Shown here: piece by piece, positions 1 to 8,373 of the stretch | Position numbering within the stretch: position 1 is the stretch's first letter | Layout of the letters: each line of letters opens with the position of its first letter | Translations under genes and position numbers: made by a program | Assembly (NCBI RefSeq): GCF_019991125.1 | Contig: NZ_JAGENB010000005.1 | Span: 124,001-188,000, forward strand | Direction: 5' to 3' | DNA: 64,000 bases | DNA from: Phyllobacterium calauticae | GTDB lineage: Bacteria; Pseudomonadota; Alphaproteobacteria; Rhizobiales; Rhizobiaceae | Notes under the pieces: model-generated | The model's database searches: none | What the model saw: only the letters and a program-made list of their open reading frames with translations | Told to the model about the DNA's origin: nothing

Positions 1-1
1 G

Positions 2-136
2 AACCGCAACCAGCTGGAAACCGCCAACGTCTTTGCAGGCTTGTTCACGGTTATTTTGATCGGCCTTGCCGTCGAGAACCTGATCTTCGCCACGATTGAA
101 AAGAAAACCATTCGCCGCTGGGGAATGCAGGCCTGA
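2..136 (+). CDS. ABC transporter permease, C-terminal fragment (nitrate/sulfonate/taurine type)
   Basis: Only the last 44 codons are inside the window; the 5' part lies upstream of base 1. The fragment holds one hydrophobic segment (residues like FAGLFTVILIGLAVENLIF) followed by a basic cytoplasmic tail ending RRWGMQA. This is the typical C-terminus of SsuC/TauC/NrtB-type permeases, in which the last membrane helix is followed by E.R..RW. The next gene, 43 bp downstream on the same strand, encodes a matching NitT/TauT-type binding protein, which supports the reading. The substrate cannot be told from this fragment. Confidence 0.75.
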   Translation, partial: NRNQLETANVFAGLFTVILIGLAVENLIFATIEKKTIRRWGMQA

Positions 137-179
137 GTTTGAACCGCCGGGAACCGGTATGTATAAAGGGAGGACTACA

Positions 180-1199
180 ATGAAAATAATGAAACAGCTC
201 TGTGCCGCCGTGCTCGGCATCGGCCTCGGATTGGCAGGTGCAACGGGTGCCGCCCGCGCCGAAGTCAGCGAAGTGCGGATTTCCAAGGGATACGGCATTC
301 TCTATCTGCCGCTGATCGTCATGGAAAACCAGAAGCTGATGGAAAAGCAGGCCGCCAAAGCCGGTCTGGGCGATGTCAAGGTGACATGGCTGATGCTCGA
401 TGGCGGCAATGTCATCAATGATGCGATGATGGCCGGTTCGCTCGATTTTGCCGGAACCGGGGCGCCGGGCTTTGTAACCCTCTGGGCCAAGGCCAAGGGC
501 ATTCCGAATGTCGAAGTTGTCGGCATCAGCGGTCTCAGCGCCACATCGCTGTGGCTGAATTCGAACAATCCCGAGATCAAGACGCTGAAGGATCTGACAG
601 CCAAGGATAAAATTGCCCTGCCTGGGATCAAGACGTCGCTGTCGGCGGTCGTCCTGCAGATGATGGCAGCGCACGAATTTGGACGCGAGAACTATGCGAA
701 GCTCGACCCGTTGACGGTCAGCCTGCCGCATCCGGAAGCCCTGGCAGCGGTGACAAGCGGCCAGACCGAGATCACCGCCCACTTCACTTCGCCACCGTTT
801 TCCTATCTGGAGTTGAAAGACCCGAAGGTGCATCGGGTTGTCAATTCTGTCGATGTCATCGGCAATATCACGCTGGACGTGACCTTTGCGCCGAAGAAGT
901 TCGTCGACGCCAATCCGAAAACCACGGAAGCTTTCCTGGCGGCTCTGGACGAAGCAAACGCTTTCATCGCCGGCAACAAGCAAGCTGCCGCTGAGATTTT
1001 CGCCAAGAGTTCAAAGGTGAAAGTGTCGGTCGAGGAAGTTCTTGAAATGCTCAATGACAAGGATTCGCAGTTCTCCACGACGCCGAACGGTGTCATGCAG
1101 TTTGCCGAGTTCATGCATCTGGCCGGTACGATCAAGGTCAAGCCCGCAAGCTGGACGGACCTGTTTATCCCGCAACTTCACGCGCGCAGCGGGAGTTAA
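180..1199 (+). CDS. NitT/TauT-family ABC transporter substrate-binding protein
   Basis: A 339-residue periplasmic binding protein for a nitrate/sulfonate/taurine-type importer. Residues 1-26 form a Sec signal peptide (basic start, hydrophobic core, ARA cleavage site before EVSE). The mature part has the SsuA/TauA pattern: an early GY..LYLPLIVM strand, then the D(F)AGTGAPGF loop near residue 90 that lines the ligand cleft. I chose ATG 180 because AAAGGGAGG lies 8 bp upstream. The frame also stays open to 96, but that extension overlaps the permease gene and would bury the signal peptide. It follows the permease by 43 bp, so it is probably the last gene of that operon. The substrate is unknown; sulfonate, taurine or a pyrimidine precursor are all possible in this family. 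Confidence 0.85.
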   Translation: MKIMKQLCAAVLGIGLGLAGATGAARAEVSEVRISKGYGILYLPLIVMENQKLMEKQAAKAGLGDVKVTWLMLDGGNVINDAMMAGSLDFAGTGAPGFVTLWAKAKGIPNVEVVGISGLSATSLWLNSNNPEIKTLKDLTAKDKIALPGIKTSLSAVVLQMMAAHEFGRENYAKLDPLTVSLPHPEALAAVTSGQTEITAHFTSPPFSYLELKDPKVHRVVNSVDVIGNITLDVTFAPKKFVDANPKTTEAFLAALDEANAFIAGNKQAAAEIFAKSSKVKVSVEEVLEMLNDKDSQFSTTPNGVMQFAEFMHLAGTIKVKPASWTDLFIPQLHARSGS

Positions 1200-1393
1200 G
1201 GGAAGGCTGCCATTCCCGGATATTCTCACATGACGGGCATGAGCCGGTTGTTATCATCGATAGCAGCCGGCTTTTGCTGCCGGTGGTCGAGGGCGCGTGA
1301 TGACCCGCAGGGCGTTTGTTTTGAGTTTTGCTTGCCAGAATCGACCAGCCGGGGGATAAAGCAGCGACTGCAAAAAGCGAAAGTATTTCGGCT

Positions 1394-2566
1394 ATGGTTG
1401 ATGCGACACACGAACACGGCATGTCCGGCCAGCCGCTCAACGTCAGCTTCAACACCGAAAATGATCAGGCAATGGTTGTCCTGGCAGGCTCCTGGATTAC
1501 CCGCTATGTCGGGCGTGTGAATGCGCAAATGCGCAAGATCGAGCATAGGAAGGATTTTTCCAATGCTGTCATCGATCTGTCCGGCGTCGACGCTTTGGAT
1601 ACGGCGGGGGCCTGGCTGGTCGACCGCATGCGCGTTGCCCTGGAAGCTGCGGGCAAACAGGTCGAGATACGCGGGCTGAAGCAGCATTGGGAAACGCTTT
1701 TTGACGCTGTTGGAAAAACCGCATCTGCTCCGGCGGATGCAAACCTGCCGCTGCACAAGCCGAATCTTGGAATTCAGTTTCTCGATACAATTGGCCGGAC
1801 AGTGGTCAATTTCGGCGATGATTTTATCAAATCCATGCATGTGCTGGGTGCTGTCGTCACCGGTTCCCAGATGCGCGGCGGCAAGGGAAGCCCGATCCGG
1901 TATCCGGCATTCTTTCACCAGATTGATCGGCTGGGCGTCGGGGCAATCCCGGTGGTGGTGCTGATTTCATTCATTATGGGTGCCATCGTGGCGCAGCAGG
2001 GCGCCTATATGCTCAGCACCTATGGTGCCGAGACCTATGCGGTGAATCTCGTCGGCGTGCTGGTGCTGCGCGAGACCGGCGTCCTGTTGACCGCGATCAT
2101 GATCGCGGGGCGCTCAGGGAGCGCCATCACGGCAGAGCTCGGGTCGATGAAGATGCGCGAGGAAGTCGATGCCCTGCACGTCATCGGTCTCAATCCGATC
2201 AGCGTTCTGGTGTTTCCCCGTCTGGTCGCACTGAGTATTTCGCTGCCGCTTCTGACGATTATTGCGGATTTTGCCGGGCTTGCAGGCGGGGCCGTCGCGC
2301 TATGGCTTTATTCGGACGTATCGCCCGGCATCTATATCGCCAATCTGCGCGATGCGATCACGGTCCAGTATTTCCTGGCGGGCCTGATCAAGGCTCCCTT
2401 CATGGCGATGATCATCGGTACCATCGCCGCGGTTGAGGGGATGAAGGTTGGCGGAAGCGCGGAGTCGCTAGGTCTGCGCGTGACGGCATCGGTGGTCAAG
2501 TCGATTTTCATCGTCATCGTCCTCGATGGTGTGTTTGCCATCTTCTACGCGTCGATCAATTTCTGA
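1394..2566 (+). CDS. MlaE-family lipid ABC permease with N-terminal STAS domain
   Basis: About 390 residues. The N-terminal third (about 15-110) is a STAS-like domain with the pattern VIDLSGVDALDTAGAWLVDRM. The rest (about 150-385) is an MlaE permease domain with the hallmark sequences GAIVAQQGA, LRETGVLLTAIMIAGRSGSAITAELGSM and EEVDAL..IGL, and 5-6 membrane segments. Such proteins form the membrane part of Mla/Tgt-type retrograde phospholipid or lipid transporters and normally pair with an MlaF ATPase and an MCE-domain (MlaD) protein encoded next door. Neither is present here; the next gene is unrelated. The start is uncertain: ATG 1394 and ATG 1421 are in frame, and the frame is open to a TTG at 1328. 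None has a strong Shine-Dalgarno sequence. Confidence 0.85.
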   Translation: MVDATHEHGMSGQPLNVSFNTENDQAMVVLAGSWITRYVGRVNAQMRKIEHRKDFSNAVIDLSGVDALDTAGAWLVDRMRVALEAAGKQVEIRGLKQHWETLFDAVGKTASAPADANLPLHKPNLGIQFLDTIGRTVVNFGDDFIKSMHVLGAVVTGSQMRGGKGSPIRYPAFFHQIDRLGVGAIPVVVLISFIMGAIVAQQGAYMLSTYGAETYAVNLVGVLVLRETGVLLTAIMIAGRSGSAITAELGSMKMREEVDALHVIGLNPISVLVFPRLVALSISLPLLTIIADFAGLAGGAVALWLYSDVSPGIYIANLRDAITVQYFLAGLIKAPFMAMIIGTIAAVEGMKVGGSAESLGLRVTASVVKSIFIVIVLDGVFAIFYASINF

Positions 2567-2746
2567 TACCCACCCGTTCATCTTTGTGCCTGGCTCGCCA
2601 TGGAAGCGCAGGCCTTCACAGCCGCCTCGGAAGCGGTGCGGTTGCAGAGGTGAGTTTCGCGCTGTATCTCTGTCGCGGTAGCCGTTATCGCAGGAGAGGC
2701 GGCTGATGGCAGCCACGACGATAGGCACGAAAAGGATAGGCGTCCG

Positions 2747-3244
2747 ATGTTTGCGGCAAAGACGATGAATCACACTGACAAGACCGAGTTTTATCGCGAA
2801 CTCTGCGCTCAGTTGAGCGGCCTTCTCGCTGATGAAAACGATGCCATCGCCAATGCCGCCAACACCTCGGCGCTGATCTTCCAGATGGTGCCCGATCTCA
2901 ATTGGGCAGGCTTCTATTTCCTTTATTCCGAAGACGAACTCGTGGTCGGCCCCTTCCAGGGCAAGCCGGCCTGTGTGCGTATCGCCGTTGGCAATGGCGT
3001 CTGCGGAACGGCTGTTGCGCAGGGAACCTCGATTCTCGTCGAGGATGTCGACGCCTTTCCCGGACATATCGCCTGTGATGCCGCATCCCGTTCGGAGCTT
3101 GTCGTGCCGCTTTTCCATGAGGGACGCATTCTGGGTGTTCTCGATCTGGACAGTCCGATACCCGGCCGGTTTGACAGCATCGATCAGTTCGGCATGGAAA
3201 AACTCGCCGCAATCTATGTTGCTGCATGCAATTGGGACGATTGA
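2747..3244 (+). CDS. msrC: Free methionine-(R)-sulfoxide reductase (GAF domain)
   Basis: A 165-residue single GAF-domain enzyme that reduces free L-methionine-R-sulfoxide in the cytoplasm, part of oxidative-damage repair. The family signature is intact: GPFQGKPACVRI (Cys76), VGNGVCGTA (Cys86) and the loop VEDVDAFPGHIACDAASRSELVVPL (Cys110). Those three cysteines match the resolving and catalytic cysteines of the E. coli fRMsr family. NWAGFYFLY near residue 52 is also family-typical. ATG 2747 has AAGGA about 11 bp upstream; ATG 2765 is an in-frame alternative. It stands alone, with about 180 bp upstream and 170 bp downstream free of other genes. Confidence 0.92.
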   Translation: MFAAKTMNHTDKTEFYRELCAQLSGLLADENDAIANAANTSALIFQMVPDLNWAGFYFLYSEDELVVGPFQGKPACVRIAVGNGVCGTAVAQGTSILVEDVDAFPGHIACDAASRSELVVPLFHEGRILGVLDLDSPIPGRFDSIDQFGMEKLAAIYVAACNWDD

Positions 3245-3386
3245 GCGATAAATTTTCGCGCTGCCCAACACCTTGTTAAAATTCCATATTTTCTGATTTT
3301 CGGATCGTCTCCGACACGGAATCTCACAGGATTATTCTGTCAATTCTGAATCCCAGTTGACAAGAACCATGAAGTGCGTTTGTCTT

Positions 3387-3413
3387 GTAAAGCGATTTAC
3401 TAAACCGCTTTAC
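3387..3413. promoter_or_regulatory. Palindromic operator in front of the LacI-family gene
   Basis: The outer arms GTAAAGCG (3387-3394) and CGCTTTAC (3406-3413) are perfect inverted repeats, and the whole 27 bp element is nearly symmetric about base 3400. A second LacI-like core, AAAGCGCTT, sits at 3421-3429. Both lie directly in front of the proposed GTG start of the LacI-type regulator, so autoregulation and control of the downstream importer operon are likely. The symmetry is read directly; the binding protein is inferred. Confidence 0.6.
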
Positions 3414-3429
3414 AATGGGGAAAGCGCTT

Positions 3430-4452
3430 GTGATCAAGAAGACGACGCCCAGTCTGAAAGATGTTGCCGCCGCAGCTGGCGTATCGGTTACGACGGTATC
3501 GCGCCTGGTCAATGGCAGTCTTGATCTGCCGTATCACACCAAGAAGCGCATCGAAGATGCAATCAAATCGCTGAACTACATACCCAATCCGCATGCGCGG
3601 CGTTTGAGCATGGGACGTTCGGACACCATCGGTCTGGTTGTTCCTGAAATTGCCAACCCGTTCTTTTCAACCCTGGTCGCCGCTGTCGAGCAGGCAGCCG
3701 ACGAGCGCAAGCTGGCGGTCTCGCTGCATGCGACGCTCAACCGGGCAGGGCGCGAAATCGAATACCTGCAGCTGATCGAACGCAATCATGTCGACGGGCT
3801 GATCTTCATCACCAACCACCCGGATGACGGTGCGCTTGCCGGCCTTATCAACCGTTCGGGCAAGGTCATCATCGTCGACGAAGACGTTCCGGGTTCGAAA
3901 GCGCCGAAACTGTTCTGCGACAATGATCATGGCGGTTATCTCGCCGGTCTTCATCTGGCGCAACAGGGGCACAGCCATGTTCTGTTCATCGGCGGCGACG
4001 AGCGCATGATCAGCGCGCGCCGCCGTTTCGATGGCCTGATGCGCGCGCTGCGCGAACAGCATGGCGATACGGCGATGGTTGATCGTTACGCCGGTGAATA
4101 CACCATCGATTATGGGCGCAAAGCCGCCGTCCGCTATCTGGAAGAGCGGCATGCGGCAACTGCCATCTTTGCCAGCTCCGATGAAATTGCCATCGGCCTG
4201 ATCGAAGTCTTCAAGGACCGGAATGTGTCGGTTCCCGACGATGTTTCGATCATCGGTTTCGATGATGTCGGGCCGCTGCATCTCTTTGCCCCGCCGCTGA
4301 CCGTCATTCGTCAGCCGGTCCGGCAACTCGGGCGCCGGGCGCTCGAACTGCTTCTGGAAACAAACTGGCAGGAGTGGAAACCTTCCGCTTCGGAAGAACT
4401 GCTGCCAGTCGAAATCGTCGTGCGGAACTCCGTTGCCCCGCCGGCGAAATAA
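3430..4452 (+). CDS. LacI-family transcriptional regulator
   Basis: A 340-residue repressor-type protein. An N-terminal helix-turn-helix (PSLKDVAAAAGVSVTTVSRL, about residues 7-26) and hinge (NPHARRLSMGRSDTIGLVVP) are followed by a periplasmic-binding-protein-like sensor domain ending QLGRRALELLLE. It presumably senses the substrate imported by the ABC system encoded 40 bp downstream and controls the 3.4-11.6 kb cluster. The start is a choice: the frame opens at ATG 3415, but that ATG touches the operator palindrome and has no Shine-Dalgarno, whereas GTG 3430 has GGGGA 8 bp upstream and begins just before the HTH. I favour the GTG. Confidence 0.88.
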   Translation: MIKKTTPSLKDVAAAAGVSVTTVSRLVNGSLDLPYHTKKRIEDAIKSLNYIPNPHARRLSMGRSDTIGLVVPEIANPFFSTLVAAVEQAADERKLAVSLHATLNRAGREIEYLQLIERNHVDGLIFITNHPDDGALAGLINRSGKVIIVDEDVPGSKAPKLFCDNDHGGYLAGLHLAQQGHSHVLFIGGDERMISARRRFDGLMRALREQHGDTAMVDRYAGEYTIDYGRKAAVRYLEERHAATAIFASSDEIAIGLIEVFKDRNVSVPDDVSIIGFDDVGPLHLFAPPLTVIRQPVRQLGRRALELLLETNWQEWKPSASEELLPVEIVVRNSVAPPAK

Positions 4453-4491
4453 CAAGACGTAACGGTAAGAAAACCAACAGAGGATGAGAAC

Positions 4492-5445
4492 ATGACTTTG
4501 AATTTGAGCAGGAGAACATTGATTGCATTGGCTGGCTTCACGGCATTGAGCTGCGCCGCCTCGTCGACTGCGATCGCACAGGAAAAGAAGACGATCGCGC
4601 TGGTGCAGATCAACCAGCAGGCGCTTTTCTTCAACCAGATGAACCAGGGCGCGCAGAAGGCAGCCGACGCCGCCGGCGTCAAGCTGGTTATCTTCAATTC
4701 CAACAATGAACCGACGGCGCAGAACAGTGCCGTGGAGACCTATATTCAGGAAAAGGTATCGGGTCTTGCGGTCGTCGCCATCGACGTCAACGGCCTGATG
4801 CCTGCCGTCAAGCAGGCCGCCGACGCGGGTATCCCCGTTGTCGCCATCGACGCGATCCTTCCCGAAGGCCCGCAGAAAGCCCAGATCGGCGTCGACAATG
4901 CCAAGGCCGGTGCCGACATGGGCAAGTTCTTCCTTGACTACGTCAAAGCCAATATGGGCGGCAAGGCCAAGATCGGTGTTGTCGGTGCGCTGAACTCCTA
5001 TATCCAGAATGTCCGGCAGGAAGGCTTTGAAAAGACGATCAAGGATGTTGACGGTGTTGCAATTGCCGGCGTCGTCGACGGCCAGAATGTGCAGGACAAT
5101 GCGCTTGCGGCAGCCGAGAACCTGATTACCGGCAACCCGGACCTGACAGCCATCTATGCAACCGGCGAGCCTGCCCTGATGGGCGCCATCGCCGCCGTGC
5201 AGAGCCAGGGCAAGCAGGGCACCATCAAGGTGTTCGGCTGGGATCTGACAGCTGAAGCCATTGCCGGCATCGATGCCGGATTTGTTGCCGCGGTTATCCA
5301 GCAGGACCCGTCGGCAATGGGTGCCGCCGCCGTGAATGCGTTGCAGAAGGTTGCGGCCGGCCAGACCGTCGAGAAGAACATCGCTGTTCCCGTCACCATC
5401 GTCACCAAGGCGAATGTTGACCCATACAGGGCCGTCTTCAAATGA
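4492..5445 (+). CDS. Ribose-type sugar ABC transporter substrate-binding protein
   Basis: A 317-residue RbsB-like (periplasmic binding protein type I) protein. The leader contains SRRTLIAL and a hydrophobic core, cleaved near Ala29-Gln30; the twin arginine makes Tat export possible. The mature protein starts KKTIALVQIN and has the two-lobe pattern with VVAIDVNGLMPAVKQAADAGIPVVAID and the C-terminal lobe around IYATGEPALMGAIAAV and KVFGWDLTAEAIAGI. RBS AGAGGATGAG precedes ATG 4492. It is the first transport gene after the LacI regulator, and its stop overlaps the start of the ATPase gene (ATGA). The ligand is probably a sugar, nucleoside or sugar derivative. Confidence 0.88.
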   Translation: MTLNLSRRTLIALAGFTALSCAASSTAIAQEKKTIALVQINQQALFFNQMNQGAQKAADAAGVKLVIFNSNNEPTAQNSAVETYIQEKVSGLAVVAIDVNGLMPAVKQAADAGIPVVAIDAILPEGPQKAQIGVDNAKAGADMGKFFLDYVKANMGGKAKIGVVGALNSYIQNVRQEGFEKTIKDVDGVAIAGVVDGQNVQDNALAAAENLITGNPDLTAIYATGEPALMGAIAAVQSQGKQGTIKVFGWDLTAEAIAGIDAGFVAAVIQQDPSAMGAAAVNALQKVAAGQTVEKNIAVPVTIVTKANVDPYRAVFK

Positions 5446-6257
5446 TTCAGGAAGGTCAGCAAAGATCTGCTGCCATCGGTTCCGGAGGGGGTATTCCCTC
5501 CGGATCTGCCGGCGACGCACATGCCGCCCCGCGTATTTCCTTGCGCGGCATACGCAAATCATTCGGCTCGCACCAGGCATTGCGTGGTGTTGATCTCGAC
5601 ATTTATCCCGGTGAATGCCTTGGGCTTGTCGGTGACAATGCCGCGGGCAAGTCGACGCTGACAAAGATCATTTCCGGTACCTACATTCCGGACGGCGGCA
5701 CCATGTCCATCGAGGGCGAGGACATTCATCTCACCGGCCCGGGCGATGCGCGCAACAGACATATCGAAATGGTCTTCCAGGATCTGAGCCTTTGCGATGA
5801 GATCGATGTGGTCGGCAATCTCTTTCTCGGGCGCGAGCTCAGCAAGGGCATGTTCCTTGACAGCAAGGCAATGCTGGCCGAAGCGCGCAAAATGCTGGAT
5901 GCGCTGGAAATCCGTATTCCCAAACTGACCAGCAAGGTTGCCCACCTCTCCGGCGGCCAGCGGCAAGCCATCGCGATTGCCCGGGCAGCGTCGTTCAAAC
6001 CGAACGTCCTGATCATGGACGAGCCGACATCGGCACTCGCCGTGGCCGAAGTCGAAGCGGTGCTTGCCCTGATCAATCGCGTGAAGGCCAATGGCGTTTC
6101 GGTCATCCTCATCACGCACCGTCTTCAGGACCTTTTCCGCGTCTGCGACCGCATTGCGGTGATGTACGAGGGCACGAAGGTCGCAGAACGCCAGATCGGC
6201 GGCACCAATCTCGAGGATCTGGTCAAACTGATCGTTGGCGAAGGAGCAAAGCAATGA
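5442..6257 (+). CDS. Sugar ABC transporter ATP-binding protein, single domain
   Basis: A 271-residue cytoplasmic ATPase with one nucleotide-binding domain: Walker A GDNAAGKST (64-72), Q-loop near VFQD (111-114), signature LSGGQ (169-173), Walker B VLIMDEP (189-195) and H-loop ITHR near residue 218. The first about 30 residues are a Gly/Ser/Ala-rich extension with no recognisable domain. Ribose-type importers usually use a fused double ATPase of about 500 residues (RbsA, XylG); this one has a single domain, as in the rhizobial fructose transporter FrcA, and must act as a homodimer. It overlaps the SBP stop and the permease start by 4 bp each, so translation is coupled. Confidence 0.9.
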   Translation: MIQEGQQRSAAIGSGGGIPSGSAGDAHAAPRISLRGIRKSFGSHQALRGVDLDIYPGECLGLVGDNAAGKSTLTKIISGTYIPDGGTMSIEGEDIHLTGPGDARNRHIEMVFQDLSLCDEIDVVGNLFLGRELSKGMFLDSKAMLAEARKMLDALEIRIPKLTSKVAHLSGGQRQAIAIARAASFKPNVLIMDEPTSALAVAEVEAVLALINRVKANGVSVILITHRLQDLFRVCDRIAVMYEGTKVAERQIGGTNLEDLVKLIVGEGAKQ

Positions 6258-7258
6258 CCGTCTATACCGAACGCGGTCACGGATCGCGCCTTGCCGATTT
6301 TTTCGGCGAGCACGCGCAGGTTCTGTCGATCGCCGTGTTTTTTGTCGCCTGCATGGTGTTTTTCTCGATCGGCAGCGATACGTTCCTGACCCTTGGCAAT
6401 ATTCTCAATATCGTGCGGCAGGCGGCTCCGCTGCTGATCGTTGCAATCACCATGACCTTCGTCATCATCACCGGCGGCATCGATTTGTCGGTGGGCTCGC
6501 AAGTCGCCCTTATCAATGCGGTTGCGGCAGTCGTCATGGCGATGGGATATCCCTGGCCATTGGTCGTGGTTGCAATGATCGTGCTCGGCGGCGGCCTTGG
6601 TTTCGTCCAGGGCTGGTTCATCGCCTACCAGGGGATTCCGGCGTTCATCGTTACGCTTGCCGGTCTTTCCATCCTGCGGGGCTTTGCACTCTATCTGACG
6701 CAGGGCTATTCGATCCCCATTCAGGATGCGCCGGGTTTCTTTGCGCTGGGTCGCGGCGTCATTGGCGGGGTCCCTGTTCCGGCCATCATCGCCGCCGTCG
6801 TTGCCGTTCTGGGCTATGTGGCGATAACATCGACCAAATATGGCCGTCAGGTCGTGGCGGTCGGTTCCAATGCGGAAGCCGCGCGCCGGGTCGGCATGCC
6901 TGCCAAGTGGATCATCGCCTCGGTCTATCTCATTTCCGGCGTGGCCTGCGCCGTGGCCGGGTTGCTGATCGCAGCGCGCTTGGGGTCCGGATCGTCCAAC
7001 GCAGCGGTCGGCTTCGAACTCCAGGTGATCGCGGCCGTGGTTCTCGGCGGCACATCCCTCATGGGGGGCCGGGGCACCATCCTCGGTACGGTTCTCGGCA
7101 CGCTGACCATCGCGGTGATCGGCAACGGGCTGATCCTGATGCACATCTCGCCATTCTTCACCCAGATCGTCACCGGTGCGATCATCCTGATCGCCATCTG
7201 GCTGAACACACGGATATTCACGGCAAACTTCCGCTTCGGCAGCGGCAAGAAGAGGTGA
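6254..7258 (+). CDS. Ribose-type sugar ABC transporter permease
   Basis: A 334-residue inner-membrane protein of the RbsC/FrcC family with about 8-10 hydrophobic segments. Family hallmarks: NILNIVRQAAPLLIVAI, the conserved TFVIITGGIDLSVGS loop (about 74-88), YGRQVVAVGSNAEAARRVG (EAA-like coupling region) and VLGGTSLMGGRGTI. It forms the channel for the importer with the preceding SBP and ATPase. Start ATG 6254 overlaps the ATPase stop. A longer frame running 6235-8331 in another register is not this gene; only its 3' part, the next entry, is coding. Confidence 0.92.
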   Translation: MTVYTERGHGSRLADFFGEHAQVLSIAVFFVACMVFFSIGSDTFLTLGNILNIVRQAAPLLIVAITMTFVIITGGIDLSVGSQVALINAVAAVVMAMGYPWPLVVVAMIVLGGGLGFVQGWFIAYQGIPAFIVTLAGLSILRGFALYLTQGYSIPIQDAPGFFALGRGVIGGVPVPAIIAAVVAVLGYVAITSTKYGRQVVAVGSNAEAARRVGMPAKWIIASVYLISGVACAVAGLLIAARLGSGSSNAAVGFELQVIAAVVLGGTSLMGGRGTILGTVLGTLTIAVIGNGLILMHISPFFTQIVTGAIILIAIWLNTRIFTANFRFGSGKKR

Positions 7259-7263
7259 GTCCT

Positions 7264-8331
7264 GTGAACAGCGATCTGTCAGAAGCACATATCCGCTCCG
7301 GCAAGGTGATGACGGTCAATGGCCCCATTGCAGCGGAAGCGCTCGGCATCACGTTGATGCATGAGCACATCCTCAACGATTGCCGCTGCTGGTGGCATGC
7401 GCCGAAAACGCCGGAGCGGCAGTACCTTGCCGGTGGTTTCGTCTGCATGGAAATATTGGGCGAACTCAAGCAGGACCCCTTCGTCAACAAGCACAACATT
7501 ACGCTTGATGACGAACCGCTGGCGATTTCAGAACTGCGCGCCTTTGCCAATGCCGGCGGCAAGACCGTGGTGGAGCCGACATGCCGGGGCATTGGCCGCA
7601 ATCCGCTGGCTCTCCGGCGCATCGCCAAAGCCGCGGGTCTCAATGTGGTGATGGGCGCCGGCTACTATCTCGGTTCGTCCCATCCGGCCGAAGTCGCGGC
7701 CATGACCGTGGGCGATATCGCCAACGAGATCGTGCGGGAAGCGGTGGAAGGTGTCGATGGCACCGACGTCAAAATCGGGCTCATCGGTGAAATCGGCGTC
7801 TCGTCGGATTTCACCGCAGAGGAGGAGAAGTCGTTGCGCGGTGCAGCTCAGGCACAGGTGCGGACGGGCCTTCCCCTCATGGTGCACCTCCCGGGCTGGT
7901 TCCGGCTCGGCCACCGCGTGCTCGACGTCGTGGCGCAGGAGGGTGCCGACATAAGGCACACGGTTCTTTGCCACATGAACCCCTCCCACGATGATTTCAG
8001 CTATCAGAGTGAACTCGCTGCCCGCGGTGCATTCATTGAATACGACATGATCGGCATGGATTTCTTCTATGCGGATCAGCAGGTGCAGTGCCCGAGCGAC
8101 GAAGAAGCCGCCCGCGCCATCGTGCGCCTGGCCGAGGCCGGTTATCTCGACCGGGTTCTGCTGTCGCATGACGTGTTTCTGAAGATGATGCTGACCCGCT
8201 ATGGCGGCAATGGCTACGCCTATGTGCTGCGCCATTTCCTGCCGCGCCTCAAGCGGCACGGCCTCGATGAAACGGCTCTTGATCAGATGATGCGGGCCAA
8301 TCCGCGCGCTGTTTTTCAGGCTGGAGCCTGA
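7264..8331 (+). CDS. Phosphotriesterase-like amidohydrolase (possible lactonase)
   Basis: A 355-residue metal-dependent TIM-barrel hydrolase. The binuclear metal site can be read: HEH (His33, His35), GLIGEIG with Glu176 as the likely bridging ligand (as in E. coli PHP, instead of the carboxylated Lys of true phosphotriesterases), VHLPG (His208), CHMNPSH (His237) and LLSHD (Asp303). Members of this family are often sugar lactonases or phospho-lactonases, so hydrolysis of a sugar lactone or ester is more likely than a phosphotriester. GTG 7264 has GAAGAGGTGAG just upstream and lies 6 bp after the permease stop; ATG 7309 is an alternative. Its place between an importer and a sugar kinase argues for a catabolic role. 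Confidence 0.85.
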   Translation: MNSDLSEAHIRSGKVMTVNGPIAAEALGITLMHEHILNDCRCWWHAPKTPERQYLAGGFVCMEILGELKQDPFVNKHNITLDDEPLAISELRAFANAGGKTVVEPTCRGIGRNPLALRRIAKAAGLNVVMGAGYYLGSSHPAEVAAMTVGDIANEIVREAVEGVDGTDVKIGLIGEIGVSSDFTAEEEKSLRGAAQAQVRTGLPLMVHLPGWFRLGHRVLDVVAQEGADIRHTVLCHMNPSHDDFSYQSELAARGAFIEYDMIGMDFFYADQQVQCPSDEEAARAIVRLAEAGYLDRVLLSHDVFLKMMLTRYGGNGYAYVLRHFLPRLKRHGLDETALDQMMRANPRAVFQAGA

Positions 8332-8373
8332 AGCTAACCCCTATTTTGATATTCACGAAAGTTTGGTGATCCC

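Noticed and set aside
3667-5664. 665-codon open frame on the minus strand opposite lacI, SBP and ATPase genes
   Set aside because: It is antisense to three well-supported genes, has no RBS or known motif, and its residue mix (Asp/Arg/His/Gly-rich) is that of a GC-rich shadow frame.
6235-7263. Upstream extension of the phosphotriesterase-like gene giving a 698-aa product
   Set aside because: The first 343 codons run out of frame through the permease gene and encode Arg/His-rich nonsense; a good RBS and GTG lie at 7264.
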